Assembly (NCBI RefSeq): GCF_000001735.4
Contig: NC_003070.9
Coordinates: 22,057,971-22,121,970 of the forward strand
DNA from: Arabidopsis thaliana
Taxonomy: Eukaryota > Streptophyta > Magnoliopsida > Brassicales > Brassicaceae
DNA: 64,000 bases
Direction of reading: 5' to 3'
This document shows, in pieces, positions 20,690 to 32,398 of the stretch. The position numbers and the translations under genes are program-made. The stretch's first letter is position 1. The number at the start of each line of letters is the position of its first letter. Under the pieces are notes generated by a model. That model saw nothing but the letters and a program-made list of their open reading frames with translations, had not been told where the DNA came from and did no database searches.

Positions 20690-22420
20690 GATTACAAAAA
20701 TCTTATATACACATGCACATAGTAAAGTCTAAACCAAAGCAATATAATAGATATAAATGTTCAGTCAGAGTTTCTATTATCAATCTTGCAAAGAAATGAA
20801 AATATCTTTCGATAGATGAAGATTAAGATTCAGACAATAACATGCAACCTTTTTCTTTCCCCCCAAAAACACATCGATCACCCACCATCAATCCATCATG
20901 GATCGATCATCCATTTAGGGACCTATTTACGTTTGATTTTTTTTTTCCTATAACTTTCTTTAATAAGGACAACAAGGCCAAGATCTTCATCGTGTGTTTC
21001 GTGTGTCTCAAAATCCCTCTAAACTTTTTATTGTAGTTTGGTGAGACTTGTTTGGTGGTGCTGATGATGATGAGAGAGAGAGAGAGAGAGAGCGCGCGAG
21101 GAAATCATGGCTGGTAAACAGAAGAAGAGACATGATGATTACTGATTGAAATATTATATATGTACACCATTGAAATAAGTTATAAAAGTGTCGTAAATCG
21201 TCAAAAGAATCAGTAGTATATATCTACTCTATATGATCTATATACACCATTCATATATAAAAGAATCACAAGTATGTTATTGAGGATGTGTGTCAATGAA
21301 GCCCTACGAGAAAGGTCTGTGCACTACCAAAAAAGAGACACATAGTTTGTTTGAGTTTTTTTATTGGGTTCATTTGTTAAATTTATATCCATAAATACCT
21401 CCTTGAGGTATAGCCGTACAGGGTTTTTTTGCAGTTCAAGATATGGCATTTGTATGAAACTTATATACCCGCCAAAAAAAACATACCTAGGTCACCCGTG
21501 GGTATTTTTTGATTGGGACAAACTGGCTGTAGGGAAAGAAAAAACAGACAACGTTAGGTGCCTTGTCTCTCAAATCACTTATCAGGACTCAGGAGCAATA
21601 ATTTGTTCGAACCAATTGTACGTTGTAACATCTAAATGGGTCCATAACAATCAGATAATAAAATTTTATCATCTTTCTTAATTTATTTATTTCCAAATAA
21701 CTTTCTTTATCATGTTTCTTAATTACGTTGATGCATGTTTAGATAGCCGAAACAAATCACTATTACTTTGATTCTTATTATTTATTTATCAATTTCTGGA
21801 TTCATGACATTTGAAAAACTAAATGATGTATTACTGTGCATTTGCAATTCAATCGATCTTAAAGTCTTAAAATCAACTAGACGATAAAACGGTCTATTTC
21901 CCTATAGAACTAGATATATATACTATGCATTGTGATATAGAATTAAGAGATTACTGTTTCTTTGGATGTATGATCTTTTATCAGAATAAACTTCTTATTT
22001 TGTCTTCAGAAATAATCTTGACTTCGATCAATCATTATTTCGTAAGCGATAAAAACTTCTGATTATCTACCAAAAAATGATTTCAATATATTGTGACATT
22101 GTTGCAATACGATAACCACAAACTCATATTCATAGGGAAATGTTTTAACAAACTTTGTTACAAATTCATCTACTTACAACGTGATGCTCAATCATTGATA
22201 TACATTATAAAAAGAATTATTATCTTAAAATAGTATCAACATAAGACAACATGCTCGATCGAGATAATACATGTGCCAGCGCAGTCCATAGTCGTCAGAA
22301 AAAGATCAACATCAAATACTTTTTAGGCTTATCGCGCACTTTTCACTTTAAGAGGTTATTGTGATTACACTTTACGTATTGAACCTAAATATCAATTTCA
22401 CAGTTGGAAGTTTACAAAAA
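20690..22420. repeat. Old ~2-kb tandem duplication, unit B
   Basis: Second unit of the duplication, same order and orientation as unit A. A third partial start (CACATGCACAT ... AACCAAAGCA) appears near 22480. The GA microsatellite at 21071-21092 is expanded relative to unit A. Confidence 0.8.
21071..21092. repeat. (GA)n microsatellite
   Basis: GAGAGA run followed by GCGCGCGAGG; unit A has only a short GAGAGAG at the matching place. Confidence 0.9.
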
Positions 22421-22659
22421 TAATGCCAGTGTCGATCCTAGGATGATGCGAAACCAAAAGATGATGTTACATATATATACACATGCACATTTAGTATTCT
22501 GGTTATCAAGATAAGGATGAAAAGACTAATTAAACCAAAGCAGTGTCTATGACATTGCAAGCATTCTCCAACCCATAAGACAAAATTGATTCTACAAACT
22601 TTCATATCATCAGAATCTATGAAATGAATCAACAACTATCACATCTCAGCAGCAAAGTT

Positions 22660-23098
22660 AAAGGACTTTCCACATGATCTATATTTATAAGGGTATCGTT
22701 AAGATCTTCTCACATGTGTGGCACGTGACATATTTAATATTCTTGATGGGCTTTTCTGTTTTTTATGGGCCTTTTCGAATTTCAGGGTTTTAAATAAGTT
22801 AGAAATTAGATAAATAAAAAACAAATTAGCAAAAAATAACGAAGTGTCTCGTCTCTTCTCTCTTGTCTTCTCCAGATCAGTGTTTGTGGGGTTTTCCCAA
22901 TGGAGCTTCTTCTCTCATTGTCTCTCCTCCTGGGGTTTTGGTGTAACAACAATCCTCAATTCACGAGGCATGAATCATTATTCTCCCCATTTGCTTATTC
23001 TCTGGCTAGAATCCCCAGATTTTACTGTATCGACTTTGGGAATTTAACTGGAGAACCATTTCCACTCAAACTGGGAAACAAAAACCTGTTATTGAACA
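22660..23098 (+). promoter_or_regulatory. ARL2 promoter and 5' UTR
   Basis: Contains a G-box CACGTG (22722-22727) and two site-II-like motifs, TGGGCT (22747-22752) and TGGGCC (22766-22771), the latter common upstream of housekeeping plant genes. The putative 5' UTR follows. The frame at 22844-23130 has no known domain and probably is leader sequence. Confidence 0.5.
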
Positions 23099-25521
23099 AT
23101 GGCCACTCATTCATCGAGATCGGAGAATAAAGACGCCGGAGAAGAAGATGAGCTCCGACGAAGGAACCCTTATGAAGTCCTTGGCATCCCCAGCAATTCG
23201 ACTGATCAAGAGATCAAAAGTGCTTATCGGAGAATGGCTCTCAGGTTTTTCAAAAAGATTGAAACTTTGCGTTGATTAAGATGCAATTTAGGTTTAGAAT
23301 TGATTTAAGAGGTTTAGAATTTGTGCGAGTGTTGTATCTGTGTTAAAGTTGATTACTTGGTGGTTACATGTACTGAAGTTTGGTTCTTCAGGTACCATCC
23401 TGATAAGAATCCAGACGACCCGGTTGCAGCAGAGATGTTTAAGGAAGTTACATTTGCTTATGAGGTCTTGTCTGATCCTGAGAATCGGCGTCTATATGAT
23501 ACTACTGGCTCTGAGGTGAGAATTTCAGACAATTCCTGAGTTTTAACATCGCTGGTTGGTTTGCAAAGTTAGCATTGAAGAGAATATTATATAATGGGAA
23601 AGTTTGGAATTGAATAGTTTAGCATTAGAGTAGCGGCCATGCTAAATTACCTAAGGCTATAGTTTCTAGTTCTTCTTTAGATGACCCTTTGTTCATAATC
23701 ATTTGCGATTTGATATCTAAGTTTTATTGATTCACATGGGATGTAGGCTGTGGGTCCGGAAAATGAAGACCTAGAGCTCGATCTGTCAAGCTTAGGAGCT
23801 GTTAATACTATATTTGCTGCATTGTTCAAGTGAGTTTCGTAGACTTGCTCTATTCTCTGTTTTTTCATTCTTCTTGGTTCTGAAAGAGAATGTTATCAAT
23901 TGTTTTACTTTTGTTTGTGAGATAACTTCGAAACTTGACTATTTTTGTCCTCCACAGTAAGCTTGGTGTGCAAATTAAGACAACTGTTTCTGCAAATTTA
24001 TTGGGGGAGGCGTTGAATGGTACGGTTACTACTTTGCCTCTCATGGTTGGGCAAGTCGTGTCCAGGAAGGTATGATAATGAGAGTCTTAATGTGGATTTG
24101 TCATCTGTAACATATTTTCTTCTTTGCATTAATGTGGATTTGTCATCTGTAACATATTTTCTTCTCTAACAGGTTGAAAAGCAATCGGCTCACTTTTATT
24201 CGGTTACGTTAACAGAGGAAGAAGCTCAGGATGGATTGATATGTAAGGTGCATTCATCTGCTAAAAACAAATTCAAGGTTCATTTTCCCAAACTCTTACC
24301 TTGCGTGCTCAAGAATCTCGTAGCTGTTTTTCCTGTTCTGTATTTTACCTCTGATTCCTTTTGCTTTCCAGTTGCTTTACTTTGACCAAGTAGAGAATGG
24401 AGGACTGAGCTTGGCCCTACAGGTATGAAGTTTTATACTATTAGTTTGTTGAGTAACTAACTTCTTGTCACATCTCCGGATTACATCATAGAGTGGTTTG
24501 ATCAGATTTGTTTTATACTTTGCTATTCTCATTAACCTGTAACGTGGCATCCGGTCGAATCATCATGGCTTTGAAGCTTCTTTCGGTTTCTAAATAGTAT
24601 TTTATTTTCCTCCATTCTGCAAAAGGAAGACAGCAGGAAAACAGGAAAGCTCTCGACTGCAGGGTTGTATTTTTTCGGCTTCCCTGTTTATCGTTTCGAT
24701 CACAGGGTTAATTCAGTTAATTATTTTCTCTACCCTCTTAAGCTAAACACGTTTATTTTCTTCTTCTGATTACCATGTACTCAGTTTTCACTCTTCTGCA
24801 CGCAGAGGGCTCTCTCAAGGGATCCAGAGACCGGATTTTTCAAAAGGCTTGATGCATTCCAACCGTTTGAGATCACTGAACTTAAAGCTGGTTCTCATGT
24901 CTTTGCTGTTTATGGTAATGTTTGTTTTATTTGCTTACAGGATTCAAGGAATTTGTAGTCTACTCTATTAGAAGTAAAGTAACCTCACTTGGTGTCATAT
25001 TTCTCTAGGTGACAATTTTTTCAAAAGTGTGAGCTACACTCTAGAAATATTCTCATCTGCTCCATTCGGTAACGAGAAAGAGAGTCTTCGGTCCACTGAA
25101 GCGCAGATAGTCTCAAAAAGAACAGAGCTATTGAAGTTTGAAGCTGAATATCACGAGGTCTTTGCACAATTCACAGAAATGGCTAGCAAATGCACAGGGG
25201 AAGTACAAGAGGTGAGAGACAGCTTACAATATCACCCCGTTTTCTCCTGTTTTCTTGATTACATAATAAACAAGTAACTTAGATTTGTTTTGTTTGCAGA
25301 TTGATGAGCTTCTAAAGAGGAGGAATGAGATATGTGCGGCTTACACAATCTTCCCACCAACGAAGCAAGGTTCAAGCAAGAGCAGAAGCTGGAGCAAGAA
25401 GAAGAGCAGTCTTTTAATGGAACCTAGAGAAGAAGGAGAAGTCGCAGTTAGGGAAGAAGGTGGAGTCAAGAAGAAGAAATGGTACAATATTCAGCTGAGG
25501 CAAGACAAGAAAAAAAACTGA
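23099..25521 (+). CDS. ARL2: DnaJ (J-domain) protein, ARG1-like
   Basis: Ten coding exons: 23099-23244, 23392-23515, 23747-23829, 23958-24069, 24173-24277, 24372-24422, 24626-24715, 24806-24914, 25009-25211, 25300-25521; 414 residues. The exon 7 donor was placed after GTTAATTCA because this yields VNS before RALSRDP, matching ARG1, and the expected length. The J domain is N-terminal with HPDK split-codon at the exon 1/2 border; a glutamate-rich coiled coil lies in exons 9-10 and the C terminus is basic (KKKKW). ARL2 acts with the membrane-associated ARG1 in early root and hypocotyl gravitropism. Probably At1g59980. Confidence 0.93.
24087..24165. repeat. 42-bp tandem duplication in ARL2 intron 4
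   Basis: A 37-bp block starting TTAATGTGGATTTGTCATC occurs at 24087-24123 and 24129-24165, separated by TTGCA. The second copy runs to within seven bases of the 3' splice site (exon 5 begins at 24173) and supplies its pyrimidine-rich tract. Confidence 0.9.
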
Positions 25522-26130
25522 AGAGACTACTGCAATCTTGAGTTTTCTTCAGGCACATAGCTATGTTCGAGAAACGATATATATATGTTTCAGTGATAAT
25601 CTTTAGGGATTATCAACATCTTATAAAAAGTGGTCTATGGTTTATCTCTTTGCACACTTTGCCTGATTCATCTCTTCGTATACTTCTACGGATTCAGATT
25701 TACATTCTCTGTTCGCAGTACTGTCAACTTCGTCTTCTTCAGAAGCTTTGCTGAATTCATATGTGTCCTGCTGATTACGCCGCCATCTTCTTCCTCACCG
25801 GATCCTGGTTTTAACGTAACATTTTGCTCCAAAAAAAGAAAAGTAAAACCCTATAAAAAAAAGGAAAACCAAAAAGTGGAGTCTCTATGCAATAGATATA
25901 ATTGCTTTGGTAACATTTTAGAGAAGAAATGGGTGGATCTTGGTTCAAGAACTAATTCCAAGTCTAATTTTGTAATCTCAAAATCACTGCAAATGTCACA
26001 AACAAACCAAAGCACCATTTCGACAAACATCAGAAACCCACAATCCATAAGACGTTTTCCAAGTTGTTAGGTTACTTACTTGTTTGGAATTAAATAAACT
26101 TTATCCCTTTGGTTTTGTTGGTTTAGTTAA
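25522..26130. other. ARL2 3' flank
   Basis: 3' UTR and downstream DNA. A 146-residue frame at 25630-26070 spans most of it but has no recognisable domain and runs through oligo-A tracts, so I do not call it. Confidence 0.5.
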
Positions 26131-26134
26131 GGTT

Positions 26135-26560
26135 GGTAATCACTTGATATTCATATACTCAAGACTTGGAGCGTCGACTTCAACAACAAGATCCTCAAAC
26201 TCGAGATGCTAAGACTGAAACTAGTGTGAAGCTTTCCAATGGTTGTGAACGAAATCACAAAACTTTGATATAATTGTCGGATAAGTGATCACGGTTAAAT
26301 CCTCAAGAATAGGACAACTTAATTAGAGAGTCTCCAAAATGGAATCGTCATCAAACTTGACCTTCTCTAAATACATAGCATTGACACAAGGTATAGAAAC
26401 CGATTTTGAATTTGGATTATCAAATACAACACATTAGAGAGTCAAATTCACCAAATTCGAACATGTATAGAGCGAGAAAGGCATCATAACTAAGGTTCCA
26501 AAGACTCTAAAAAACGTTAGAGAGTTAAGATGCCTATCTTGTTCTATTTTTGTGCGACTT
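26135..26560 (-). pseudogene. F-box/LRR (FBD-type) gene relic, minus strand
   Basis: Minus-strand translation gives LRR pieces of the large plant F-box/FBD family in the right order: [45 protein letters not shown] and EDLVVEVDAPSLEYMNIK, separated by several stops. The F-box itself is absent. It is head-to-head with the related relic at 26641. Confidence 0.75.
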
Positions 26561-26640
26561 TGGTGGATTTAAATCTCCATTGTGTTGTCTTTTATCATCC
26601 GAAATCAAAATTGGTTTCTTTACCTTTTGTATATATTTAA

Positions 26641-27720
26641 AGGGGGTTAAGTTTGTTGGCGACTCAGGTTTGAAGACTCTCATATCAAGCTGTATGGTTC
26701 TTGAGGATTTAATTATGATTACGCATCTGAATGATTATCTCAAAGTCATACATGTTCATTCTCAATCACTGAAAAGCATCATACTAGAGTCTCAGCATAT
26801 ATTGAATATGATGATCTTGTGGTTAAAATTGATGCTCCGAGTCTTGAATATATGAGTATTCATGATTACCAATCTAAAAGCTTTCTAAGCCCATTCCAAC
26901 TCTCCTTCAATATGATACTTTCTGCTTTGGGCCTACATGCTCAACCCGTATGGATTTGTTATTGGCTTCTTCCAAAATGCCTCATTCTAGTTGGAATTGG
27001 ACTTGACTTATATATTAGACACTTATTTTCTAAACTTTCGATATGGGATGTTTGTTTGTACCCAATAATCTCCCCTTCAAACCAAGAACCACGGACATTG
27101 GACCTCTTTTTAAGCGAAACTTTGGTACCCTTAACTCGGCACCTTCTTATTTTCGAAGTTCTTGAATCACTTTCTTATCATGTCACATTTAATGGCTTCT
27201 TCCACACCGAACTTTTAGCCCACACCCCTAAATCCATTTTTTCAACCTAGGCTGTGATACTATTTAGTGGGTTTTCTAAGTCATTCCAACTCTCAATTAG
27301 TATAATATTGTCCGTTTTGACCCTACATGCCAAAGCCCGCAAGGATTTGTTATTGGGTTCCTTCCCAAAAAGCTTCATACTAATTGGAGTTTGACTAGAC
27401 TTATATATTAGACCCTTCTTTTCTAAACTTCTAATGTGGGACGTTGGTTTATACAACAACAACATAGTAGTGGTTCCTCTATAGAGGTAAACGTTGATGT
27501 TGTGTTTGGTATCGAGTATTATGATCCATTGGAAATAACTAAACTCCATAATATTCTCACTAGGACCATATTTGAAAAAGTGACCATATCTGTTAGAACT
27601 ATAGAGGTACATTTACTTTCTTTAGTTCTATTCACAGATTATCCATTCCATGGTGGAACCGTCGCCTCCATTTTCTAACTTGTCTCGCTTGGATGCCTCA
27701 TTAGTAAAATCTTCTTGGAA
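26641..27720 (+). pseudogene. F-box/LRR (FBD-type) gene relic split by a TRIM
   Basis: Plus-strand LRR pieces: GVKFVGDSGLKTLISSCMVL, DYLKVIHVHSQSLK, a frameshift near 26810, then KIDAPSLEYMSIHDYQSKSF up to 26884. The family resemblance resumes after 27455 with GSSIEVNVDVVFG, ITKLHNIL and SARTLE-like VRTIEVHL, ending near 27720. The sequence between is a TRIM-like element. No F-box or FBD domain remains. Confidence 0.75.
26885..27453 (-). mobile_element. Degenerate TRIM-like element
   Basis: Two direct repeats of about 180 bp, about 26885-27060 and 27262-27453, share CATTCCAACTCTC, GATTTGTTATTGG, TTGGA..TTGGACTTGACTTATATATTAGAC-like and TTTTCTAAACTT blocks, a sequence type I associate with plant TRIM LTRs. 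On the minus strand TAGTATCACAGCC (27249-27261) follows the right repeat and matches 11 of 13 bases of the usual tRNA-Met primer site; a purine-rich GGGGAGATTATTGGG precedes the left repeat. The ~200-bp interior has no coding capacity. Target duplication not resolved. Confidence 0.65.
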
Positions 27721-28949
27721 AGTTTGATGCATGAATCTACATTCACTCACAATAGTGCATTTATCGGTTTGCTAGGGTGGGTATCTGGCTAACAAGTGGC
27801 GGAGAGTCCGAGAGTTGAACTATTATGGAAAGCTAGTTGTGGGTCCGGCTTACCACTTGTAACATATTTGAGAAGGGATTCAAATACTCTCACATCTTTA
27901 GCACAAATTCCAAAACAACATCTCCAAACCAGCTTTCATTAATATCTATAAATGGTCTAACTTGAAAACAATTGTACACAACTTTATCAAAAGTTTGACT
28001 ACTAAAGTAAATTTTCCTTCCGTAGTTGTTTTACCATTTAATGGGATGATTGGTAAACACTTTGGAGGCTTCAAATTTTTTTACAAGTCTTTACAGTTTA
28101 TGGGACTGATTGGAAATCCTTGTTAGTTAAGGCCGTAGAAACGTTTTGACTGTAAGAATTTTTGTTGTAGAAACTGTTGTTCTATGGACTATAACTATAT
28201 AAATTTTATAATTGATTGGTAAAGACTTTTTTAAAAGCTTGATTGGAAAAAAAACTGTGGAAACTTTTGAAAAGCTTCTCAATCACACTTTGTCGGTTTT
28301 AACAAATTTAAAAGCCTCTAGAGCCATATTTATTTTTAGTTTTTACTCTTTACTACCAATTTTATTTTTAAAGCCACGTAAACATGAGTTTAAAAATAAA
28401 AACAAGAAAAGCTTATAATTTTCTCTTTTCTTCTTCGCCATATGTATAAAACCTCTCATCACATTCACTTATAAATTAGCTTTTTAAAAGAAAAATAGTT
28501 GATTAACAATTGAATTGTTTATCTTCTTTTTTTAAGATCCATTATCCATATTTTTGGTAATTATTTAAAATCGTTATTTCTATATTCACATGTTTTCCTA
28601 AAGTCAAAGTTCTTACAACAAAAGTCTTTGCAGGCCAAAATCTATATAACCGAAAGTAACAGCGGTTACCAATTAGTCCTTAAAAGTAATTTTTTACGAT
28701 ACATTCCTCATCCTATAAAGAATACTATACGAAAAAGGTTTACGTTCAAGTTTTCTACTAATGACCATTAAAAGAACAAAAAAGAAATGAAGCACATGAA
28801 CAATGAGGAATGTAACATAATTTTTTGTGGAATGGAAAGGAAAATTTACTCGAAAAGAATAAAAATATACTTATGATGAATGGTAACCAAACAAAAACAA
28901 TATTTTAAGAATATTTCTTTTATATTTAATAATTTAATACAATTATTTT

Positions 28950-28996
28950 AATCAAATGTAAAATTATTCCACAAAAAAAAATCAAATGTAAAATTA
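28950..28996 (+). repeat. Tiny A-tailed insertion with 17-bp direct repeats
   Basis: AATCAAATGTAAAATTA at 28950-28966 and 28980-28996 flanks TTCCAC plus an A-run. Confidence 0.7.
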
Positions 28997-29120
28997 ACTA
29001 AATACAAAGTATTTTCACTAATATTATTTCGTAATTATTTCATATATTTTTAAAAAATAATGTTATTTTTCCATTCCTTATAATTGTATATCTTATTTTT
29101 TTCTCTGAATTTTTATTATT

Positions 29121-29164
29121 TTTATGTTTCATTCTTTTTTTTTACAGCTTTATGTTTCATTCTT
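29121..29164 (-). repeat. Tiny A-tailed insertion with 16-bp direct repeats
   Basis: TTTATGTTTCATTCTT at 29121-29136 and 29149-29164 flanks a T-run and ACAGC (GCTGT plus poly(A) on the minus strand). Confidence 0.7.
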
Positions 29165-29215
29165 CATTATTCATTTTGTATAATTGTTTTTGTTTATTTA
29201 ATGGTCACGAGTAGA

Positions 29216-29260
29216 AGAATGATATTCTTTGTGTCTTTTTTTCACAAAGAATGATATTCT
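29216..29260. repeat. Small insertion with 13-bp direct repeats
   Basis: AGAATGATATTCT at 29216-29228 and 29248-29260 flanks a 19-bp filler with seven Ts in the middle. The T-run is not adjacent to a repeat and the filler is itself nearly palindromic, so another origin such as repair synthesis is possible. Confidence 0.5.
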
Positions 29261-31188
29261 AAACTCCAAAATATTAATTGTAAAAATTATTGATTGTAAT
29301 TGGTGAGCAGATAGGGAATGTATTTTGTGTGAAAATATAAAAATGCATAATTAATTATTATTTATTTTTTAATTTTTAAAAAATAAAAATAAAAAGTCAT
29401 TGTATAAGGAATAAAGGTAATGATATCTTAAACCAATATCAATAATTAATAAGATTATTTCAAATATTACTATGGAAATTTATTTTCATAAAGTCTTTTC
29501 GAAGACATTCGAGAACAAAATCATTTTTGATGAATAATTGATACCAGAATTATTATACTTACTTTACATAAAATCTTAAGTTATATATGAAAATTGAAAC
29601 ATATCCAGAAACAAATAATCAAACATTAAAATCAAGAAATACATGTATGAATGGAGTTTGAAGGTACTTGTGTTTTCTTTAACCATGAGATCTAAATCTG
29701 GGACCTAATCCTATTTCTCGGAGAACAACAAATTTGGATCCCGGATAATTTGACCATATTAATCGGGTTCTTTATAGCTATTTATAAATTTCAAGGATCT
29801 GACTAAAAACACACAACAAAATAAAAAATTAATAGAACATGAGATAAAAGTCAATTGGAGAATATCCAATAAAACATCAAGTAGACAAAATTTTGTGAAC
29901 ATCATATGTAAAATATTGAAATTAATTGAAACGAATAGAAACTGTAAATGTTCTTATTATATTGGCACATACCTTTCGATGAATGGTAAAAAAAATTCGA
30001 GGGGAAGAGATACTAGGCTTTCCACTGGCCGATCATTGAGCTTCGCTCCAAAAGAGAGGCATTTTATTTGATAAGATCTTGGTCTCATAGATTCTCATCT
30101 AATGTAATCAAAGATTTTATATTTTGTTTTCTAAGAGATCGGCGGCACAAGTACTAGAAAACAGTTTTGAGAGTTTGTAAACCTATATACTACTGAAATT
30201 AACCTAAAAATGGATTAAGACACATTTAAAACGACAATGTATAAAATGCTCTGGTCCTGGCTTGGAGGAGTGTTCAGGTCTAGGCCCAGAACGATAGTAA
30301 ATTTTTAGTAATTGAAAAGAAAAGTAAAAAAAACGGTATCGTATCGAGAAGTGCTGATTGTTAGAATTAATAGGTCGATAAGTTAAACATAGTAAAGTTC
30401 TCACTAGATAAATATCAATATCATGGATATGTTTCTTGTTTTCCAAAACCAATTATAGTATTACATGCTTTTGTTGACCAATTTGTGAAAAATGAAATAA
30501 TATTCAGTTTTTTTCTACATCAATTTTATATATTCAAATAGTATATATCATTCGTAGGTTATCCAACTTCTAAATTATCAAATAAATTACATGACTATAT
30601 AACCAGTGGCGTGTCCATGCTTTTCTAATGTGATTTTTCTTTTAATAAAATAAATACATGTAAAAATGATTTTGAAACGATACAACAAACATATCATCTT
30701 GTCTTGAGCATAAAACTTGAGTAAACAAAGATTTAGAAGCACTAAAACAAGATCCACAATTTGAAAAGAAACATAGTTAATATAAACAAAAACAATTTAA
30801 AAAAAAAAGTTGTACACTTTTAAAAAGTATTAAACAAAAAAAATCCTCTATGAAACTATGAAAAGAAACAGAGGAAAGATAATTTTGGAATCTAGATTAT
30901 GTTGATTTCCAGATTCTTTTGAGAGGATCCTAAAACCACTTTGATACAACATATTTTTTGTGGACTTTAAACAATTATATATTTTGGAGGCCTGAAACAA
31001 ATGCCTTTTTTCTAACCCATATGATATACCTATTCTTAAGGCTACTTGATATATTTTTTGGTACTTCAAGTTTTAATTGAGTATTTATATCCTCTTTTTT
31101 TGTATCTCAAGTTTTAAATAATTAAGTTTCAAGTGTCTCCTTATTCAGGATTATTGTCTCTAGAGATTTCAATATTTTTCATGGCTTA

Positions 31189-31894
31189 GACCATCTCCGA
31201 TGTATACCTCTAAATCTTACTCAAAAATAGAGTAACTCTATTTTAAAGAAACTCTATTTTTAAAGGAGGGTTTCTCTCCAATGTATATCTTTATAATCTA
31301 CTCTAAAAAGGAATATTCTTAGAAATATTCTATTTCTATTTTATATACTAATATCTTTTAGTTATATAATTTACAATCTGACCCCATATATTATAGATTT
31401 GCAAAATTACCATAAAATATGATATTATTTAAATTAAACACTAATTATTTATTAAAAAATTACATCATATAAAAATAATAAAACATTACAAATTTTATTA
31501 AAGCATTTCGTAGTGAGAAATAAACTTTTTTATCTTTGATTTTTTTAAATCTAGCAAGAAACTCTTGAAACCGGACTATTAAATTACTAGTTTTATGTTT
31601 TAGTTTTTTTATGTTGTTTATTTAAAATTTAGTATTTGTTTGCTTATTAAGTTTATAAAACTATGTGTTGTAATTGTTGTTGTAAAATGATTATATGTAT
31701 TAAATAAAAGAACTTAAATTTGAAGGACTAAAGTATAAATAAAAAAAGTTGAACTCAAAAATAGATTTAACAATAGAGCTGCTCTATATATAGAGTCAAT
31801 CTGCAGAAATCTGTATTTTAGAGTAAATTATAGAGTAGGGTTGGAGAAGAATTTTGCATTTTTACTCTAAAATAGAGTAGGGTTGGAGATACCC
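31189..31894. mobile_element. Tourist-like MITE with TTA target duplication
   Basis: About 706 bp. The left end GACCATCTCCGATG and the right end, reverse complement GGGTATCTCCAACC, are terminal inverted repeats, followed inward by TACTCTAAAA/TTTTAGAGTA-type motifs repeated at both ends. TTA flanks it at 31186-31188 and 31895-31897. No coding capacity. Confidence 0.75.
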
Positions 31895-31897
31895 TTA

Positions 31898-32398
31898 GTT
31901 TTTCAGAGGCAAAAAAAAAAGAAACACTTCTCTAACTTGTCTTCTTCTGCTGTTGGGGAATCAAATGGACTATTCAAAACCTAATGGTAAAAAAAGTAGA
32001 AGATATTGGTTTGAGAAGTAGTTTTTGTTGGATCCAACAGCAGAGTTTTTGGTGTGTATGAATTTGGAGCATTGATCCAATGTAGACCAAGAAGATTGAG
32101 ACAAGTGGAAAGAACTTGAATATATTTTTCTTCAATCTTCTTCTTTGTCTTTGTATTTCTATGTTAATTGAAATCAAATGCATCTTTTTGGTGTCAAAGT
32201 AACAAAAATTTCATTCATCAGATGGCTGATTGCATTTGCAACAAGGAAAAAAAAATACGAAAAGAAGCTCGGCATAAACGAGATTGTATTATCTCATATC
32301 AAAAAATTTGGTACAAGAAAATAACAGATAGTGATTATTCGATTTTGAGTACTTCTATATACAACAAATCTATGGAATTGTAAAAAAAACAACAGAAC
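31898..32398. other. Intergenic DNA, 3' flank of RH22
   Basis: AT-rich; probably includes the RH22 3' UTR. No gene seen. Confidence 0.5.

Larger units (their letters stand above)
27721..31185. other. AT-rich repeat-laden intergenic DNA
   Basis: No supportable gene in about 3.5 kb. Around 28040-28690 motifs such as GGGATGATTGGTAAAC, GGGACTGATTGGAAA and, inverted, GGACTAATTGGTAACC suggest one or more nested PIF/Harbinger-type MITEs, but I could not fix ends. Three tiny A-tailed inserts cluster at 28950-29260. A CAGTGGCG-type end near 30604 resembles a hAT terminus without a visible partner. Confidence 0.45.

Noticed and set aside
25630..26070. 146-codon frame after ARL2
   Set aside because: It overlaps the ARL2 3' flank, crosses oligo-A tracts and has no recognisable domain.
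28040..28690. Possible PIF/Harbinger elements with GGGACTGATTGG-type ends
   Set aside because: Several candidate ends exist in both orientations, but no pair with matching TTA/TAA duplications could be fixed, so no element was called.
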